NCBI GenBank assembly: GCA_025612375.1
Contig: JAAXKN010000015.1
Coordinates: forward strand, 1 to 64,000
Direction of reading: 5' to 3'
Source of the DNA: Ignavibacteria bacterium
Lineage (GTDB): Bacteria; Bacteroidota; Ignavibacteria; Ignavibacteriales; SURF-24
DNA: 64,000 bases
A model generated the notes under the pieces. It did no database searches. It had not been told where the DNA came from and saw nothing but the letters and a program-made list of their open reading frames with translations. Shown here in pieces: positions 25,908-34,880 of this stretch; the first letter of the stretch is position 1, and each line of letters opens with the position of its first letter. A program made the position numbers and the translations under genes.

Positions 25908-26048
25908 AGAAGTCAGGGGGCAATATTTCCCCGTTTGTGTCCAAGGTCATTGTGAATTAATGTTTGCTGAATATTGATAATATCATTCAATTTAATTATT
26001 CTATACTAACAGTCATTAGGCATTGATTAAATATGAGGAGGGATTATT

Positions 26049-26291
26049 ATGAGTAAAGGAACGATGGGTTTTGTGTATGGCATTTTACTCGGCGGAATTG
26101 CAGGAGGCATAACAGCTCTGCTTTATACTCCGGTTTCCGGTAAAAAGATGCGGAAACAGATTATCAAGAAGAAAGACGGCATAATGGAAGATATGAACGA
26201 CTACTACGAGGCTGTTGAAGACGTTATAAAGGATGGGAAGAAAAGAGCCGAATCTATAATTGATGATGCGCGGAAAATCATCTCCGTCTGA
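26049..26291 (+). CDS. YtxH-domain small membrane-anchored protein
   Basis: An 80-residue protein with an N-terminal glycine-rich membrane segment (GFVYGILLGGIAGGITALLYTPVSGKK) followed by a charged amphipathic helix (DYYEAVEDVIKDGKKRAESIIDDARK). This is the YtxH pattern. YtxH proteins are stress-associated in Bacillus but lack a defined function. An AGGAGGGA site precedes the ATG with good spacing. It belongs to the same class of small stress genes as the cluster at 6.4-7.9 kb but stands alone here. Confidence 0.9.
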   Translation: MSKGTMGFVYGILLGGIAGGITALLYTPVSGKKMRKQIIKKKDGIMEDMNDYYEAVEDVIKDGKKRAESIIDDARKIISV

Positions 26292-26311
26292 AATATTTCT
26301 GAAAGGAAAAT

Positions 26312-26342
26312 AAAAAAAGCCTGATTTGATCAGGCTTTTTTT
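26312..26342. terminator. Bidirectional terminator between ytxH-like and GH18 genes
   Basis: AAAAAAGCCTGAT pairs with ATCAGGCTTTTTT around TTG. The A-run and T-run on either side make it usable for both convergent genes. Confidence 0.92.
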
Positions 26343-26368
26343 GTTTACGAGCTAATATAATGCAAAAT

Positions 26369-27649
26369 TTAAGATCTTTCTTTTACTCCTGAAACCCGCA
26401 GAATCCCTTTGGGAAGAAGGGTTTTGAAGTCAAAGGGCCTGTCCTGGAGATTTAAGGGCATAGCTGCAAGCTTTGTAAAGCTGCTGAAAAGGAATCTTTT
26501 TTCTATCTCTTTCCATAATTCCTGGCGTCCGCCGTCATAACCCAAAGCCCAGATGCCGACACCACGGAGCTTTCTGGCCATGGCATAGTCGTATTTCATA
26601 CCGATGCTTCTTGCGTTTTCGAACCACACCTGGTGCCATTCGCCGTTTTTCTGGTAGCGTATCCAGGGGACGCTGTTATACTTATCCCAGAAAATTTTAT
26701 ACCTGTAGCGTTCGGCATCCTGCATCAGGCTGGAAAATGTGGGGGTTTCCACGTACCGGACGTTAAAAGCCTGCGGGTTTCCTGTTTCAGTTACCCAGTG
26801 GTTGCCGTAATAAGGCACGCCCAGGATCAGCTTCTGCGGGGCAGTCTGTGTAACCTCGCCGTATCCGAATACGGTGCTTAAAAGCGTGCTCTCAATTGAA
26901 TAATAGCTGCCGTTAAGTGATGCCGTGGGACCTGAAATATTGCTCCTGCTGTCGGAATAATCGTAACCCATTATAAAAATGTAATCGCAGGCCTCTGAAA
27001 GCCCCTTGAAGTTCCACCCTCCCCAGTTTACGGCAGGGCCTGCAAAGGACACCTCTGCACCGGGAAGTTCCGTATGAATAAATGAGGTCAAATCCTTCAT
27101 GTAACTGATAATTGCACCGTCCCTGTCGGAGCGCTTCAGGTTCTCAAAGTCCACGTTTACGCCGTCCAGGCTGAACTGCTTAAGGGTTTTTCTGATATTC
27201 TTAAAGCTTTTTTCTTTGGATGCGGCATCTGTCAGAATATTATGATTTTGAAGCGAGTCTGTGTTCAGGACCGTCATTATGACCTTAACGCCGTTTGTAT
27301 GGGCCGAATCGATGACATCCGTCCATGGCCACATTGGGGGATTTGCAATATTTCCATCCCGGTCTGCCTCAAAATTAAAAACAGCCAGGTGAGTAAGCAT
27401 TCTGAACTTAATGTTTCTAACGGCTTCGGGATATTTCCAGGAGGGGAGGTATCCAAAAACTGCCGCCGTCAGATTCCTGTTTACAGGAACCGGCGGGGTT
27501 TTATCCATAGCGAGTACGGTGTCGGCTTTTTTCTCCTCTTTGAAGACCAGGTGGCTGTACTTCTTCCCCAGTGAATCAAGTGAGGGTAAAAACAGTAAGA
27601 TTACAAAGATTAACGATACAAGAATTACCTTTACAGCATTGCTATTCAT
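26369..27649 (-). CDS. Glycoside hydrolase family 18-like protein with N-terminal membrane anchor
   Basis: An N-terminal hydrophobic segment (VKVILVSLIFVILLFLPSL) acts as signal anchor and is followed by a linker. A GH18 barrel begins at about residue 60: VFGYLPSWKYPEAVRNI, LTHLAVFNFEADRDG and VKVIMTVLN. The catalytic motif is DGVNVDFEN, matching DxxDxDxE with the final acidic residue present. IFIMGYDYSDSRSNISGP and a C-terminal GVGIWALGYDGGRQELW follow, as in the YaaH/spore-germination subgroup. Activity on chitin-like or peptidoglycan glycans is inferred. The catalytic residues look intact. Single gene. Confidence 0.9.
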   Translation of the reverse strand: MNSNAVKVILVSLIFVILLFLPSLDSLGKKYSHLVFKEEKKADTVLAMDKTPPVPVNRNLTAAVFGYLPSWKYPEAVRNIKFRMLTHLAVFNFEADRDGNIANPPMWPWTDVIDSAHTNGVKVIMTVLNTDSLQNHNILTDAASKEKSFKNIRKTLKQFSLDGVNVDFENLKRSDRDGAIISYMKDLTSFIHTELPGAEVSFAGPAVNWGGWNFKGLSEACDYIFIMGYDYSDSRSNISGPTASLNGSYYSIESTLLSTVFGYGEVTQTAPQKLILGVPYYGNHWVTETGNPQAFNVRYVETPTFSSLMQDAERYRYKIFWDKYNSVPWIRYQKNGEWHQVWFENARSIGMKYDYAMARKLRGVGIWALGYDGGRQELWKEIEKRFLFSSFTKLAAMPLNLQDRPFDFKTLLPKGILRVSGVKERS

Positions 27650-27800
27650 ACGTTACAATTCCTAATAAATAAAATCTATTCCTGAAAACACACATACACT
27701 TAAAAAGTTCCGGAAAGGCATTACAATGCCGGGAAGGAGACTTACTTTAAGTTCCAATTAAATCTAAGGAAATAAAAAAACAGGATAATGGCAATATATA

Positions 27801-27837
27801 AAAGGGGCATAAGCCCAAAAGACTTATGCCCCTTTTA
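27801..27837 (-). terminator. Terminator of the TonB receptor/DUF4249/propeller unit
   Basis: AAAGGGGCATAAG pairs perfectly with CTTATGCCCCTTT across nine bases, followed by T residues on one side and preceded by A residues on the other. It sits 23 bases beyond the 3' end of the propeller lipoprotein gene. Confidence 0.88.
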
Positions 27838-27859
27838 TGAAGATTTATTTTTTAAAAGC

Positions 27860-29326
27860 CTACCGCGCTTTATATTTTACCAGTCCCGCCGTTTCGGTTG
27901 CAATCCACATCCAGCTGTGTGAATCCTGGCTTATGGCGCTAATATTGTTAGTCGGGAGCTGGGTATTTGCGGTATTAAGGACATCCCAGCGCGAGGGGGT
28001 AAAGAATTTAATAAGTCCCGCTTCGGTGCATACCCATTTGATATTATCCTTAATCATGATGCTTTTTATAATTCTTGAAGGGAGTTTGGAATAATAGTTG
28101 TCAATCCAGGTTCCGTTATCCCTGACTGCGAGTCCACCCTCGTCGGCTCCCCTGGGTAAGGTGCATACAAAGCCTGCCCATACGCCCTCCGAGAACTGTC
28201 CTACGGCCAGGGCTGTAGTATTACGCCCCGGCAGGCCGGCACTTTCCTTAGTAAATGTTTCCCAGACCTGGCCGTCGTATGTTGCAAGACCTTTTGCCAG
28301 GACACCCATCCAGAGCTTACCGTTGAGCTCAGTTGCGAGTGATTGTATTGAATTGTTAGGCAATGGTGAATTGCCGGTGTTAAATAACTTCCAGTTTGTT
28401 CCGTCAATTTGTACAAGCCCTTTTTCTGTCCCGACCCATATGACATTATTCCTGCCCACGCAGATTGCGTTAATGTAATCTTCCGGGAGCATGGAGTTAG
28501 TCTTATTGTAAATGGTCCAGTTATCACCGTTCAGTTCAGCCAGTCCTTTATTGGTGCCTATCCAGAGGTGCATATTTTTGTCAAAGGCCATGGCGGTAAT
28601 AAAGTTATTTGGAAGAGGGGAATTCCCGGAGTTGTAGCTCTGCCAGTTCCTGCCGTCAAATTTAATTATCCCCTCACCATTTGTGCCGATCCATTTGACG
28701 TCATACTGATCGATTAGAATGGAGGTAAGGGCATTTGTGGGAATTCCCGAATTGGATGTATTATAGTTAACCCACACGGTTGTGTCTTTGAGTTTAACGT
28801 AAGCCCATTTGGTTTTGTCGCTTTCGACGGTGACCTTTACGCTGTCGTCGCGGCAGCCCGGGAAGCTGTAGGCGATCTGATGGCTGCCCGGAGAAATGTG
28901 CCCCAGAATATACGGGGTCACCTTGCCCGTATTTTGCCCGTCCATGTAAATCGTGGCGTTTTTAGGGTCGCTTTCGCACTGGATTCTTCCGTACATCAGA
29001 GGATTATTAGTGTAGTCTACAAAAATTTCCTGTCTAACTTTTTCGTCAATTTTTATTGTAAATACGGTGTCGCGGTATAAGGGATACTTCAGTGTTACGG
29101 TATAATCTGTTCCTTCCAGCCATTTCAGGCTGTCCGGCGTATGCCTTCCTGTATTCCTGGAATTTAAGTAAATATCCGCTCCCCGGGGGTTGGAATCTAT
29201 ATAAATGTATCCCGTAGTGACGGGCGGATCGGGAGGGCTTACAGAAACCTCCTTATCACAGGCAAATGAAAACAGGAGGAGAGTAAGTAAAAAAGTAATT
29301 CCGGTTGTCTTATTAAGTTTTCTCAT
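27860..29326 (-). CDS. Lipoprotein with two PEGA domains and a seven-blade Reg_prop beta-propeller
   Basis: The lipobox is LFSFAC (Cys near residue 23). Two PEGA-type domains follow (about 38-110 and 112-180), recognisable by YIDSNPRGADIYLNSRNTG and CESDPKNATIYMDGQNTG. The rest is seven Reg_prop repeats with the core [VLI]W[IMV][GA]T..G plus a W-aromatic strand and NSxLPxN. That is the right number for one closed seven-blade propeller, with an N-terminal strand (WVNYNTSNSGIP) likely closing the ring. Reg_prop repeats are known from the sensor part of hybrid two-component systems; here there is no kinase. The gene lies 47 bases after the DUF4249 gene and probably belongs to the TonB receptor operon. 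Ligand unknown. Confidence 0.88.
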   Translation of the reverse strand: MRKLNKTTGITFLLTLLLFSFACDKEVSVSPPDPPVTTGYIYIDSNPRGADIYLNSRNTGRHTPDSLKWLEGTDYTVTLKYPLYRDTVFTIKIDEKVRQEIFVDYTNNPLMYGRIQCESDPKNATIYMDGQNTGKVTPYILGHISPGSHQIAYSFPGCRDDSVKVTVESDKTKWAYVKLKDTTVWVNYNTSNSGIPTNALTSILIDQYDVKWIGTNGEGIIKFDGRNWQSYNSGNSPLPNNFITAMAFDKNMHLWIGTNKGLAELNGDNWTIYNKTNSMLPEDYINAICVGRNNVIWVGTEKGLVQIDGTNWKLFNTGNSPLPNNSIQSLATELNGKLWMGVLAKGLATYDGQVWETFTKESAGLPGRNTTALAVGQFSEGVWAGFVCTLPRGADEGGLAVRDNGTWIDNYYSKLPSRIIKSIMIKDNIKWVCTEAGLIKFFTPSRWDVLNTANTQLPTNNISAISQDSHSWMWIATETAGLVKYKAR

Positions 29327-29373
29327 ATTTTAATATGTGTTGGTTTTTACGGCATTATGGATATTAGCCAATT

Positions 29374-30351
29374 TCATTCTGCTCCAAGTTTTGTCTTGTA
29401 GCCGAAGGAGCTGATATAATTCTTGTCGAGCCTCATAGGGAACTGGTAGCTTACGCAGGAGCCGAAAATTCCGAGGCCGCCTTCAACGTTAGTAAAATCG
29501 GTCTGGTCGAGTTTTACGGAAAACCCATCGTCTGCAAGTTTGCACGATGAGTAGTATCCCGAAAGGCTCATGTCCAGTGTCCATACTTCAAAAATGACAG
29601 ACAGAACCACGTAATTTTTCTTATTGGGGTCCCCTGCCGAAATCTCCTCCATTACGCGGTTCAGGGCATCAAGCTCAACCGTGCATACCAGGTTCAAAGT
29701 GGGAGAGGGATAAACGGGTACAAATTTTCCTCCGGACAGAATATATCTTTCCGGCAGATATCTGACGTGGCGAATTGGGATGCCGTTTTCAAACTTAAAG
29801 TATACCAGTGACGGCCTGGGATAATAGTAGGTGTTTTGACCCGAGTTTGTGTTCCAGACTGCTCTGAAGTAACTTCTGCCGTCAATTGGGATGATTGAGT
29901 CAATTTCGGCAAAGTTGACATAAACCGGGAGTGGAATACTGGTTGCGGCGTGCAGTTTCCTTCCGTTTGGAAGCACGGCCAGTATTTCGGCAGGCTTATT
30001 GGCCTGGGGCCTGAAGTTTTTTGCATAATAATATCTTATTGGAGTGCTGTATCTTGAAGTGTCGCTCCTGGATTCTTCTGCTTCCCTGAAGATATAGACG
30101 CTGTCGCCAACCCAGACCCTGACGTCTGCTCCCCGGAGAGCCGGGTCGGTTCTGTTTGCCAGAGGGTCATACCCATCGACGTTGTAGCTTGAGGAGAGTG
30201 TCAGTGTCTGCACTGTTGTATCCGACTTTAAGACGCAGTTAAGTATATACTTTTCCTTGAAATCGCCCTTCGGGCTGAAATCCTCGTCCTTGCAGCCCGG
30301 TGAGAGAAAGGCTGCCGTAATGACAATCATGCTAAGGAGTATTTTCTTCAT
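29374..30351 (-). CDS. DUF4249-domain lipoprotein
   Basis: The lipobox is FLSPGC at residues of about 15-20. The mature protein has the DUF4249 pattern: ILNCVLKSDTTVQTLTLSSSYN near the start, GADVRVWVGDSVYIF, a central VYVNFAEIDSIIPIDG and a C-terminal GIFGSCVSYQF with a paired Cys. DUF4249 proteins are usually encoded right behind a TonB-dependent receptor carrying a carboxypeptidase-like N-terminal domain and are probably part of the uptake complex at the outer membrane. That is the arrangement here: the start overlaps the receptor stop by four bases. The substrate is unknown. Confidence 0.9.
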   Translation of the reverse strand: MKKILLSMIVITAAFLSPGCKDEDFSPKGDFKEKYILNCVLKSDTTVQTLTLSSSYNVDGYDPLANRTDPALRGADVRVWVGDSVYIFREAEESRSDTSRYSTPIRYYYAKNFRPQANKPAEILAVLPNGRKLHAATSIPLPVYVNFAEIDSIIPIDGRSYFRAVWNTNSGQNTYYYPRPSLVYFKFENGIPIRHVRYLPERYILSGGKFVPVYPSPTLNLVCTVELDALNRVMEEISAGDPNKKNYVVLSVIFEVWTLDMSLSGYYSSCKLADDGFSVKLDQTDFTNVEGGLGIFGSCVSYQFPMRLDKNYISSFGYKTKLGAE

Positions 30352-32627
30352 ATTTCAAGCTTCAATGTTGCTGTTGGTAAAAATGGTAACATGTTGACGC
30401 GTTTGCCTGTATTGCGTTCAAAGTAGAAAATGTTTTTTCTGTCATAAACGTTGACTATGCTTGCATCCAGATAAAAGTTTGCAAATCCGATACTGAACTT
30501 CTTCGACAGGCTGATGTCGAGCCTGTGGTAGTCGGGCAGCCTTCCCAGGTTTTTATCCCCCAGGAGCAGGAAAGGCTGATATGGAGTAAAAAGGCTCAAC
30601 TGGTTGAAGTAATCCCCTGCATCCAGCTTGTCGTAGTACCCGGTTATCTTTGTAAAGGGGAGTCCCGAGTTATAAACCCATATTACGCTTGCCTGCCAGT
30701 CCTTGCCGAAATTGTACTCAAGCGTGAGGTTAAGCGAATGCCTGGAATCGTACTTGGGGTAGAAAAGCCAGTCGCCGACAGTCTTGTATGTCCAGCCCAG
30801 TGAGTAAGAGCCCATGAAGTAAAAATCCAGGAATTTATATTTTAGCATGAATTCAAGGCCGTAGGCCTCGCCGGAGCCGGCAACGAGATCCGGGTCGGAA
30901 TCAAATACTTTCTTTTCGTTTAATGCCGGGAAGTTTTCGATTTTCTTGTAGTACCCTTCTGTCTCAAGGCTCAGTTCATCGGTAAAGTTAGTCTCGAGTC
31001 CCAGAATATAATGCCTTGCCCTTGCGGGGCTCAGGTAGTTAGGAGTAATTATCCACGGTTCAAACAGCGAGATTACCTCGCTTTCATCTGAAAGTGTAGT
31101 CATTTCCTGCTGGTAAATTCCCCAGGCGCCTTTAAGTGCAATTTCAGGGATGAACCTGTATGTAAAGCTCAGGCGGGGTTCATTTAAGAATCCGCCCCCT
31201 TTTTTGGAAAGCCCGGTCAGGTTAATTCTTGTTCCAAGGTCGATTCCAAGGTTCTTAAAGCGCAGGTATTTGTATTTAACATAAACGGCGAAGTTGGTTC
31301 CCGAGGAGCCGATATCCGTAATAATTCCGCCGTTATTCTCAAGAAAAAGATTTGTTTTAAGGCGGAGGATGCTAAGGCCTACTCCAAGCTCGTCCTTTGA
31401 GTCGTAAACATAGCTGCAGTCGACTTTCATATTAAGGTCGCTTACTTCATTTTTCTTGGGTTTGCTCGTGCTGTAGTTTGGAATAACCTCTCCTAAAAAG
31501 CTGCTGAAGGAGACTCCCATTTCAAAGAAAAGCGGGCTGTCTGAGACCTGGAACCATTTGAAGCCGAAGATTCTGTTAGACCATTTGAGGTCTGCTTGTG
31601 TCTCATCGCCGTTCATGAGGCGGTCGTCGCTTAAAAGGCCCTGGATTGTAATTTTGCTTCCTTCGACAAATTCAGGGTTTGAGTAGTTTAACTTAAATGA
31701 AAGGTCGTAGAAGTCGAGCGGGATGTTCTTATCGTTCAGAAATTTTTTATATATATCGCTTGAATAGCTCCTGCGGCCTGTCACGATGAAAGAGCCGTAA
31801 GGTATGGGGCCTTCAGCCAGGGCCTTTGCGCTTAAGTAGCTTATGCCGGCCTTCAGGCCGTAGCTGTTCTTGTTGCCGTCTTTTGTAAAAATATTCATGA
31901 CCGAGGAGAGCCTGCCGCCGTATTCGCTTGTGAAGCCTCCCTTGAAAAACTCAATGTTATTGACCATTTCGGGGTCAACTATGCTGAAAAGGCCGAAAGC
32001 ATGAAAAGGGTTATATATAGTGGCGCCGTTTATCATAACGAGGTTCTGGTTGCTTGCCCCGCCTCTTATGTAATACCTGGCCGATACGTCCCCGGTGGAT
32101 CTTACGCCGGGCAGGTACTGAAGTGAGCGGAATATGTCGGTCTCCACTCCCTTGGGCAGGAGTTCCAGTTCCTTAATTGTTAGTCTCTGAAGGCTTATGT
32201 CCGTTGCGTTTTCCTCCGCGATGCGCTTTTCAACTTTTTCCACCATCGGTAGCACAACGCTTGTAGGGACCATCCTGATATCGAGGTGGGTCATCTTCCC
32301 CTTTTCAAGTTTTATTGTCATCTTCCTCGGGTAGTAGCCCATATAGGACACAACGAGTGTAAGTGGTCTTCCGGCAGGAACGGAGGTGATGAGAAAGTAT
32401 CCTTTGGAATCAGAGTATGCTCCCGTGGAAATTTCCTGAATTGCAACGCTGGCGTATGCGAGGGCTTCCCCGCTGGTTGAATCGGTTATGAGGCCTCGTA
32501 AGTTTCCGCTTCCCTGGGCATAGATCCCTGGGGAATCTGAAGCGGCAGGTAAAAAGAAAAATATAAGCAAGAGGGAAAACAGGATCCCGGGCAACTTTAG
32601 TTCTTGCATAATTGCTCGCTTGTTCAT
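30348..32627 (-). CDS. TonB-dependent receptor with carboxypeptidase-regulatory-like N-terminal domain
   Basis: An outer-membrane barrel for energised uptake. A signal peptide (PGILFSLLLIFFFLPA) is followed by a CarboxypepD_reg-like domain (GNLRGLITDSTSGEALAYAS to YMGYYPRKMTI), then the plug (DIFRSLQYLPGVRSTGDVSARYYIRGG, MINGATIYNPFHAFGLFSIV) and a 22-strand-type barrel (many alternating aromatic strands). It ends with an aromatic/charged strand (MLPFLPTATLKLEI). No classical TonB box is obvious. It is first gene of a probable three-gene operon with the DUF4249 lipoprotein and the PEGA/propeller lipoprotein. The start could also be the ATG six codons later. Confidence 0.94.
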   Translation of the reverse strand: MNKRAIMQELKLPGILFSLLLIFFFLPAASDSPGIYAQGSGNLRGLITDSTSGEALAYASVAIQEISTGAYSDSKGYFLITSVPAGRPLTLVVSYMGYYPRKMTIKLEKGKMTHLDIRMVPTSVVLPMVEKVEKRIAEENATDISLQRLTIKELELLPKGVETDIFRSLQYLPGVRSTGDVSARYYIRGGASNQNLVMINGATIYNPFHAFGLFSIVDPEMVNNIEFFKGGFTSEYGGRLSSVMNIFTKDGNKNSYGLKAGISYLSAKALAEGPIPYGSFIVTGRRSYSSDIYKKFLNDKNIPLDFYDLSFKLNYSNPEFVEGSKITIQGLLSDDRLMNGDETQADLKWSNRIFGFKWFQVSDSPLFFEMGVSFSSFLGEVIPNYSTSKPKKNEVSDLNMKVDCSYVYDSKDELGVGLSILRLKTNLFLENNGGIITDIGSSGTNFAVYVKYKYLRFKNLGIDLGTRINLTGLSKKGGGFLNEPRLSFTYRFIPEIALKGAWGIYQQEMTTLSDESEVISLFEPWIITPNYLSPARARHYILGLETNFTDELSLETEGYYKKIENFPALNEKKVFDSDPDLVAGSGEAYGLEFMLKYKFLDFYFMGSYSLGWTYKTVGDWLFYPKYDSRHSLNLTLEYNFGKDWQASVIWVYNSGLPFTKITGYYDKLDAGDYFNQLSLFTPYQPFLLLGDKNLGRLPDYHRLDISLSKKFSIGFANFYLDASIVNVYDRKNIFYFERNTGKRVNMLPFLPTATLKLEI

Positions 32628-32978
32628 GGTGGATTATTGCGGAGGTAAGTTATACAAATCATAATAAAAAGGAAATATAGATCTGAATAATTTTGTCCTG
32701 CGGCATCAGTATTGTGCCTCCGGCAAAATAAATGTATAAACGGCATAAGGGGAAATGGCAAATAATGCACTGAAGGCCTGAAAAAGGCTGCTAAAGAGAG
32801 CAGCACCTGAAACAGGAAAATGAGAGACTTATTTAGTATATTTTGTTTATTAATTCGATTAAATGTGTATCTTTATATGAGGAGGGGTATGCATTGGTCT
32901 GAGGAACTGAAAAAGAATGTCAGTCCCATTTAGCGGGCTGATTTAAGTAAATGAAAGAAAACTTCAAAAGGTGGAAAA
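32628..32978. other. Divergent intergenic region between the TonB receptor and DEAD-box helicase genes
   Basis: About 350 bases. The left half is the leader of the minus-strand receptor. The right half is AT-rich (32830-32878) and runs into a strong GAGGAGGGG site in front of a very short open frame (32889-32933), followed by an imperfect inverted repeat (32921-32941). A TATCTTTA block near 32868 with a TTG 22 bases upstream weakly resembles a Bacteroidota promoter. No other gene is seen. Confidence 0.5.
32889..32933 (+). CDS. Possible 14-residue leader peptide upstream of the DEAD-box helicase
   Basis: A short frame, MHWSEELKKNVSPI, has one of the best ribosome binding sites in the window (GAGGAGGGG six bases before its ATG). 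Its stop codon lies inside an imperfect inverted repeat (AGTCCC-ATTTAGC-GGGCTG). The helicase start follows 45 bases later. The arrangement could be a translated leader controlling the helicase gene. With only 14 codons, chance is a serious alternative. Confidence 0.3.
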   Translation: MHWSEELKKNVSPI

Positions 32979-34865
32979 TTGTTAGGACATATTATTAAGT
33001 TTGTCAGGGACAGATTAAGCAAGATATCAAACGCTGGTAAGAAGAAAAAAGAGGGTCCGGCCAAGGAAATAAAGGTTACAGGCGGCAAGGCGGCACAGGA
33101 AAGAAAACCCGGAACAAGGGATGCGCGCCAGCCCGGGCGCCAGCACGCACCAATACAGGACAAGAGGGCGCCACAGCAGCCCGGTGCACAAAGAGGGCGC
33201 AGGCCACAGCCCCAGCAGCAGCAGCAAACCCCTGCACCCGTCAGAAAAGAAAGGCCGCCGCAGGCTCCCAAGGCAGCCCCGGTGCAGAAAAAGCAGCCCG
33301 ATAACTGGGATGTTTCGCAGTTCAAGGTAGAACCCTCAGAAGGAAAAACAAGGTTTCATGACCTCAACCTTCCCCGCGAGCTCATGCATGCAATTTATGA
33401 CCTCGGCTTCCAGTACTGCACTCCAATTCAGGCAGAAATCCTTTTTAATACATTAAACGGCAAGGATGCCACGGGAAAGGCACAGACAGGTACGGGCAAG
33501 ACGGCAGCATTCCTCATTACAGCCATAACGCGCCTGATGAAAGAAAAGCCGGAGGCAAAAAGGCGCAACGGCGCACCCCGCGCCCTTGTTATAGCTCCTA
33601 CACGCGAACTCGTGATGCAGATTGCAAGCGATGCCGATAAGCTCGGGAAATATTCAAACCTCAGCATTATGGCGGTCTACGGCGGCATGGATTACCAGAA
33701 GCAGAAGCGCCAGCTTAACGGCCAGCAGGTTGATATACTTGCGGCTACGCCGGGAAGGCTATTGGACTTCTATAACCGTCACGACGTGCACCTGAGCCAG
33801 GTGGAAATAATGGTAATTGACGAAGCCGACCGCATGCTAGATATGGGCTTTATACCCGACGTGCGCAAGATCGTACGCGCTACTCCGCCCAAGGAAAAGC
33901 GCCAGACACTTTTCTTCAGCGCTACAATTACGCCGGACGTTGAAAGGCTTGCAGGATACTGGACAAAAGACGCGGTGCGCGTGGAGATTGAGCCGGCACA
34001 GGTGGAAGTTGAATCGGTAAAACAGATTATTTATATAGTTACAAGCGAGGAGAAGTACCCTCTTGTCTATAACCTGATCACAAAGCAGAATATGGACAGG
34101 GTTATTATCTTTGCAAACAGGCGCGATGAAACGCAGGGGCTTACAGATCTTCTTCTTAAGCACGGCATCAGCTGCTCTCTTATTTCAGGCGACGTTGATC
34201 AGCGCCAGAGAATAAGAACACTTGATGACTTTAAAAACGGAAAGATACGCGTTCTTGTTGCTACAGACGTTGCAAGCCGTGGAATCCACGTCGAAGGCAT
34301 AAGCCACGTGATAAATTATACTCTGCCGCAGGACCCCGAGGATTATGTGCACCGCATAGGACGCACGGGAAGGGCCGGCGCAACAGGCACTTCAATCAGT
34401 TTTGCCACAGAGGACGATTCATTCTATATCCCGGCCATTGAAGGCTTCCTGGGACACAGCCTGCACTGCATTCAGCCCGATGAAAAGCTCCTTCAGCTTC
34501 CGGGTGAACTTGAAGTGGCAGCCCCGGTTGAGACCGGAACGGGTGAGGCAAAACCCCAGGAGTCAAAGCCCTCAGGTGGACAGAGGCAGGGCGGAGGATA
34601 CAGAAGACAGGGCGGACAAAGGCCTGGCGGCGGCGGTCAGGGAAGAGGCCAGAGGCCGCAGGGACAAAGGCAAGGGGGACAAAGACCCCAGCAGGGTCAG
34701 AGGTCCGGAGGAAGGAGATACCAGGACAGGCCCAACAGCACCTCGCCTGAGAAACAGCAGGATCAGGGATCCTCTGAAAATAAACCGGCATCCCAAAACA
34801 GAAGTGAAGGCCATTCTGAAACGCCAAAGCCCCGGAATCCCGAATCGGGAAGCCAGGAAAGTTAA
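32979..34865 (+). CDS. DEAD-box RNA helicase, RhlB-like, with long disordered tails
   Basis: An ATP-dependent RNA helicase, cytosolic, likely in RNA decay or ribosome assembly. Residues of about 20-115 are a basic, Gln/Pro/Arg-rich disordered tail. The helicase core follows: Q-motif [10 protein letters not shown], Walker [46 protein letters not shown], then [10 protein letters not shown] and [10 protein letters not shown]. The CTPIQAE and GRLLDF details resemble RhlB of proteobacteria. The C-terminus (about 515-628) is RGG/Gln-rich, suited to RNA binding. The start is TTG at 32979 with AGGTGG just upstream; no ATG gives the same N-terminus. Convergent with the AMP nucleosidase gene, only 15 bases apart. 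Confidence 0.94.
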   Translation: MLGHIIKFVRDRLSKISNAGKKKKEGPAKEIKVTGGKAAQERKPGTRDARQPGRQHAPIQDKRAPQQPGAQRGRRPQPQQQQQTPAPVRKERPPQAPKAAPVQKKQPDNWDVSQFKVEPSEGKTRFHDLNLPRELMHAIYDLGFQYCTPIQAEILFNTLNGKDATGKAQTGTGKTAAFLITAITRLMKEKPEAKRRNGAPRALVIAPTRELVMQIASDADKLGKYSNLSIMAVYGGMDYQKQKRQLNGQQVDILAATPGRLLDFYNRHDVHLSQVEIMVIDEADRMLDMGFIPDVRKIVRATPPKEKRQTLFFSATITPDVERLAGYWTKDAVRVEIEPAQVEVESVKQIIYIVTSEEKYPLVYNLITKQNMDRVIIFANRRDETQGLTDLLLKHGISCSLISGDVDQRQRIRTLDDFKNGKIRVLVATDVASRGIHVEGISHVINYTLPQDPEDYVHRIGRTGRAGATGTSISFATEDDSFYIPAIEGFLGHSLHCIQPDEKLLQLPGELEVAAPVETGTGEAKPQESKPSGGQRQGGGYRRQGGQRPGGGGQGRGQRPQGQRQGGQRPQQGQRSGGRRYQDRPNSTSPEKQQDQGSSENKPASQNRSEGHSETPKPRNPESGSQES

Positions 34866-34880
34866 GCATCTGAAAATATC

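Noticed and set aside
32930..33325. Minus-strand Cys/Gly-rich open frame over the helicase start
   Set aside because: It is the mirror of the Gln/Pro-rich coding repeats and has no start support.
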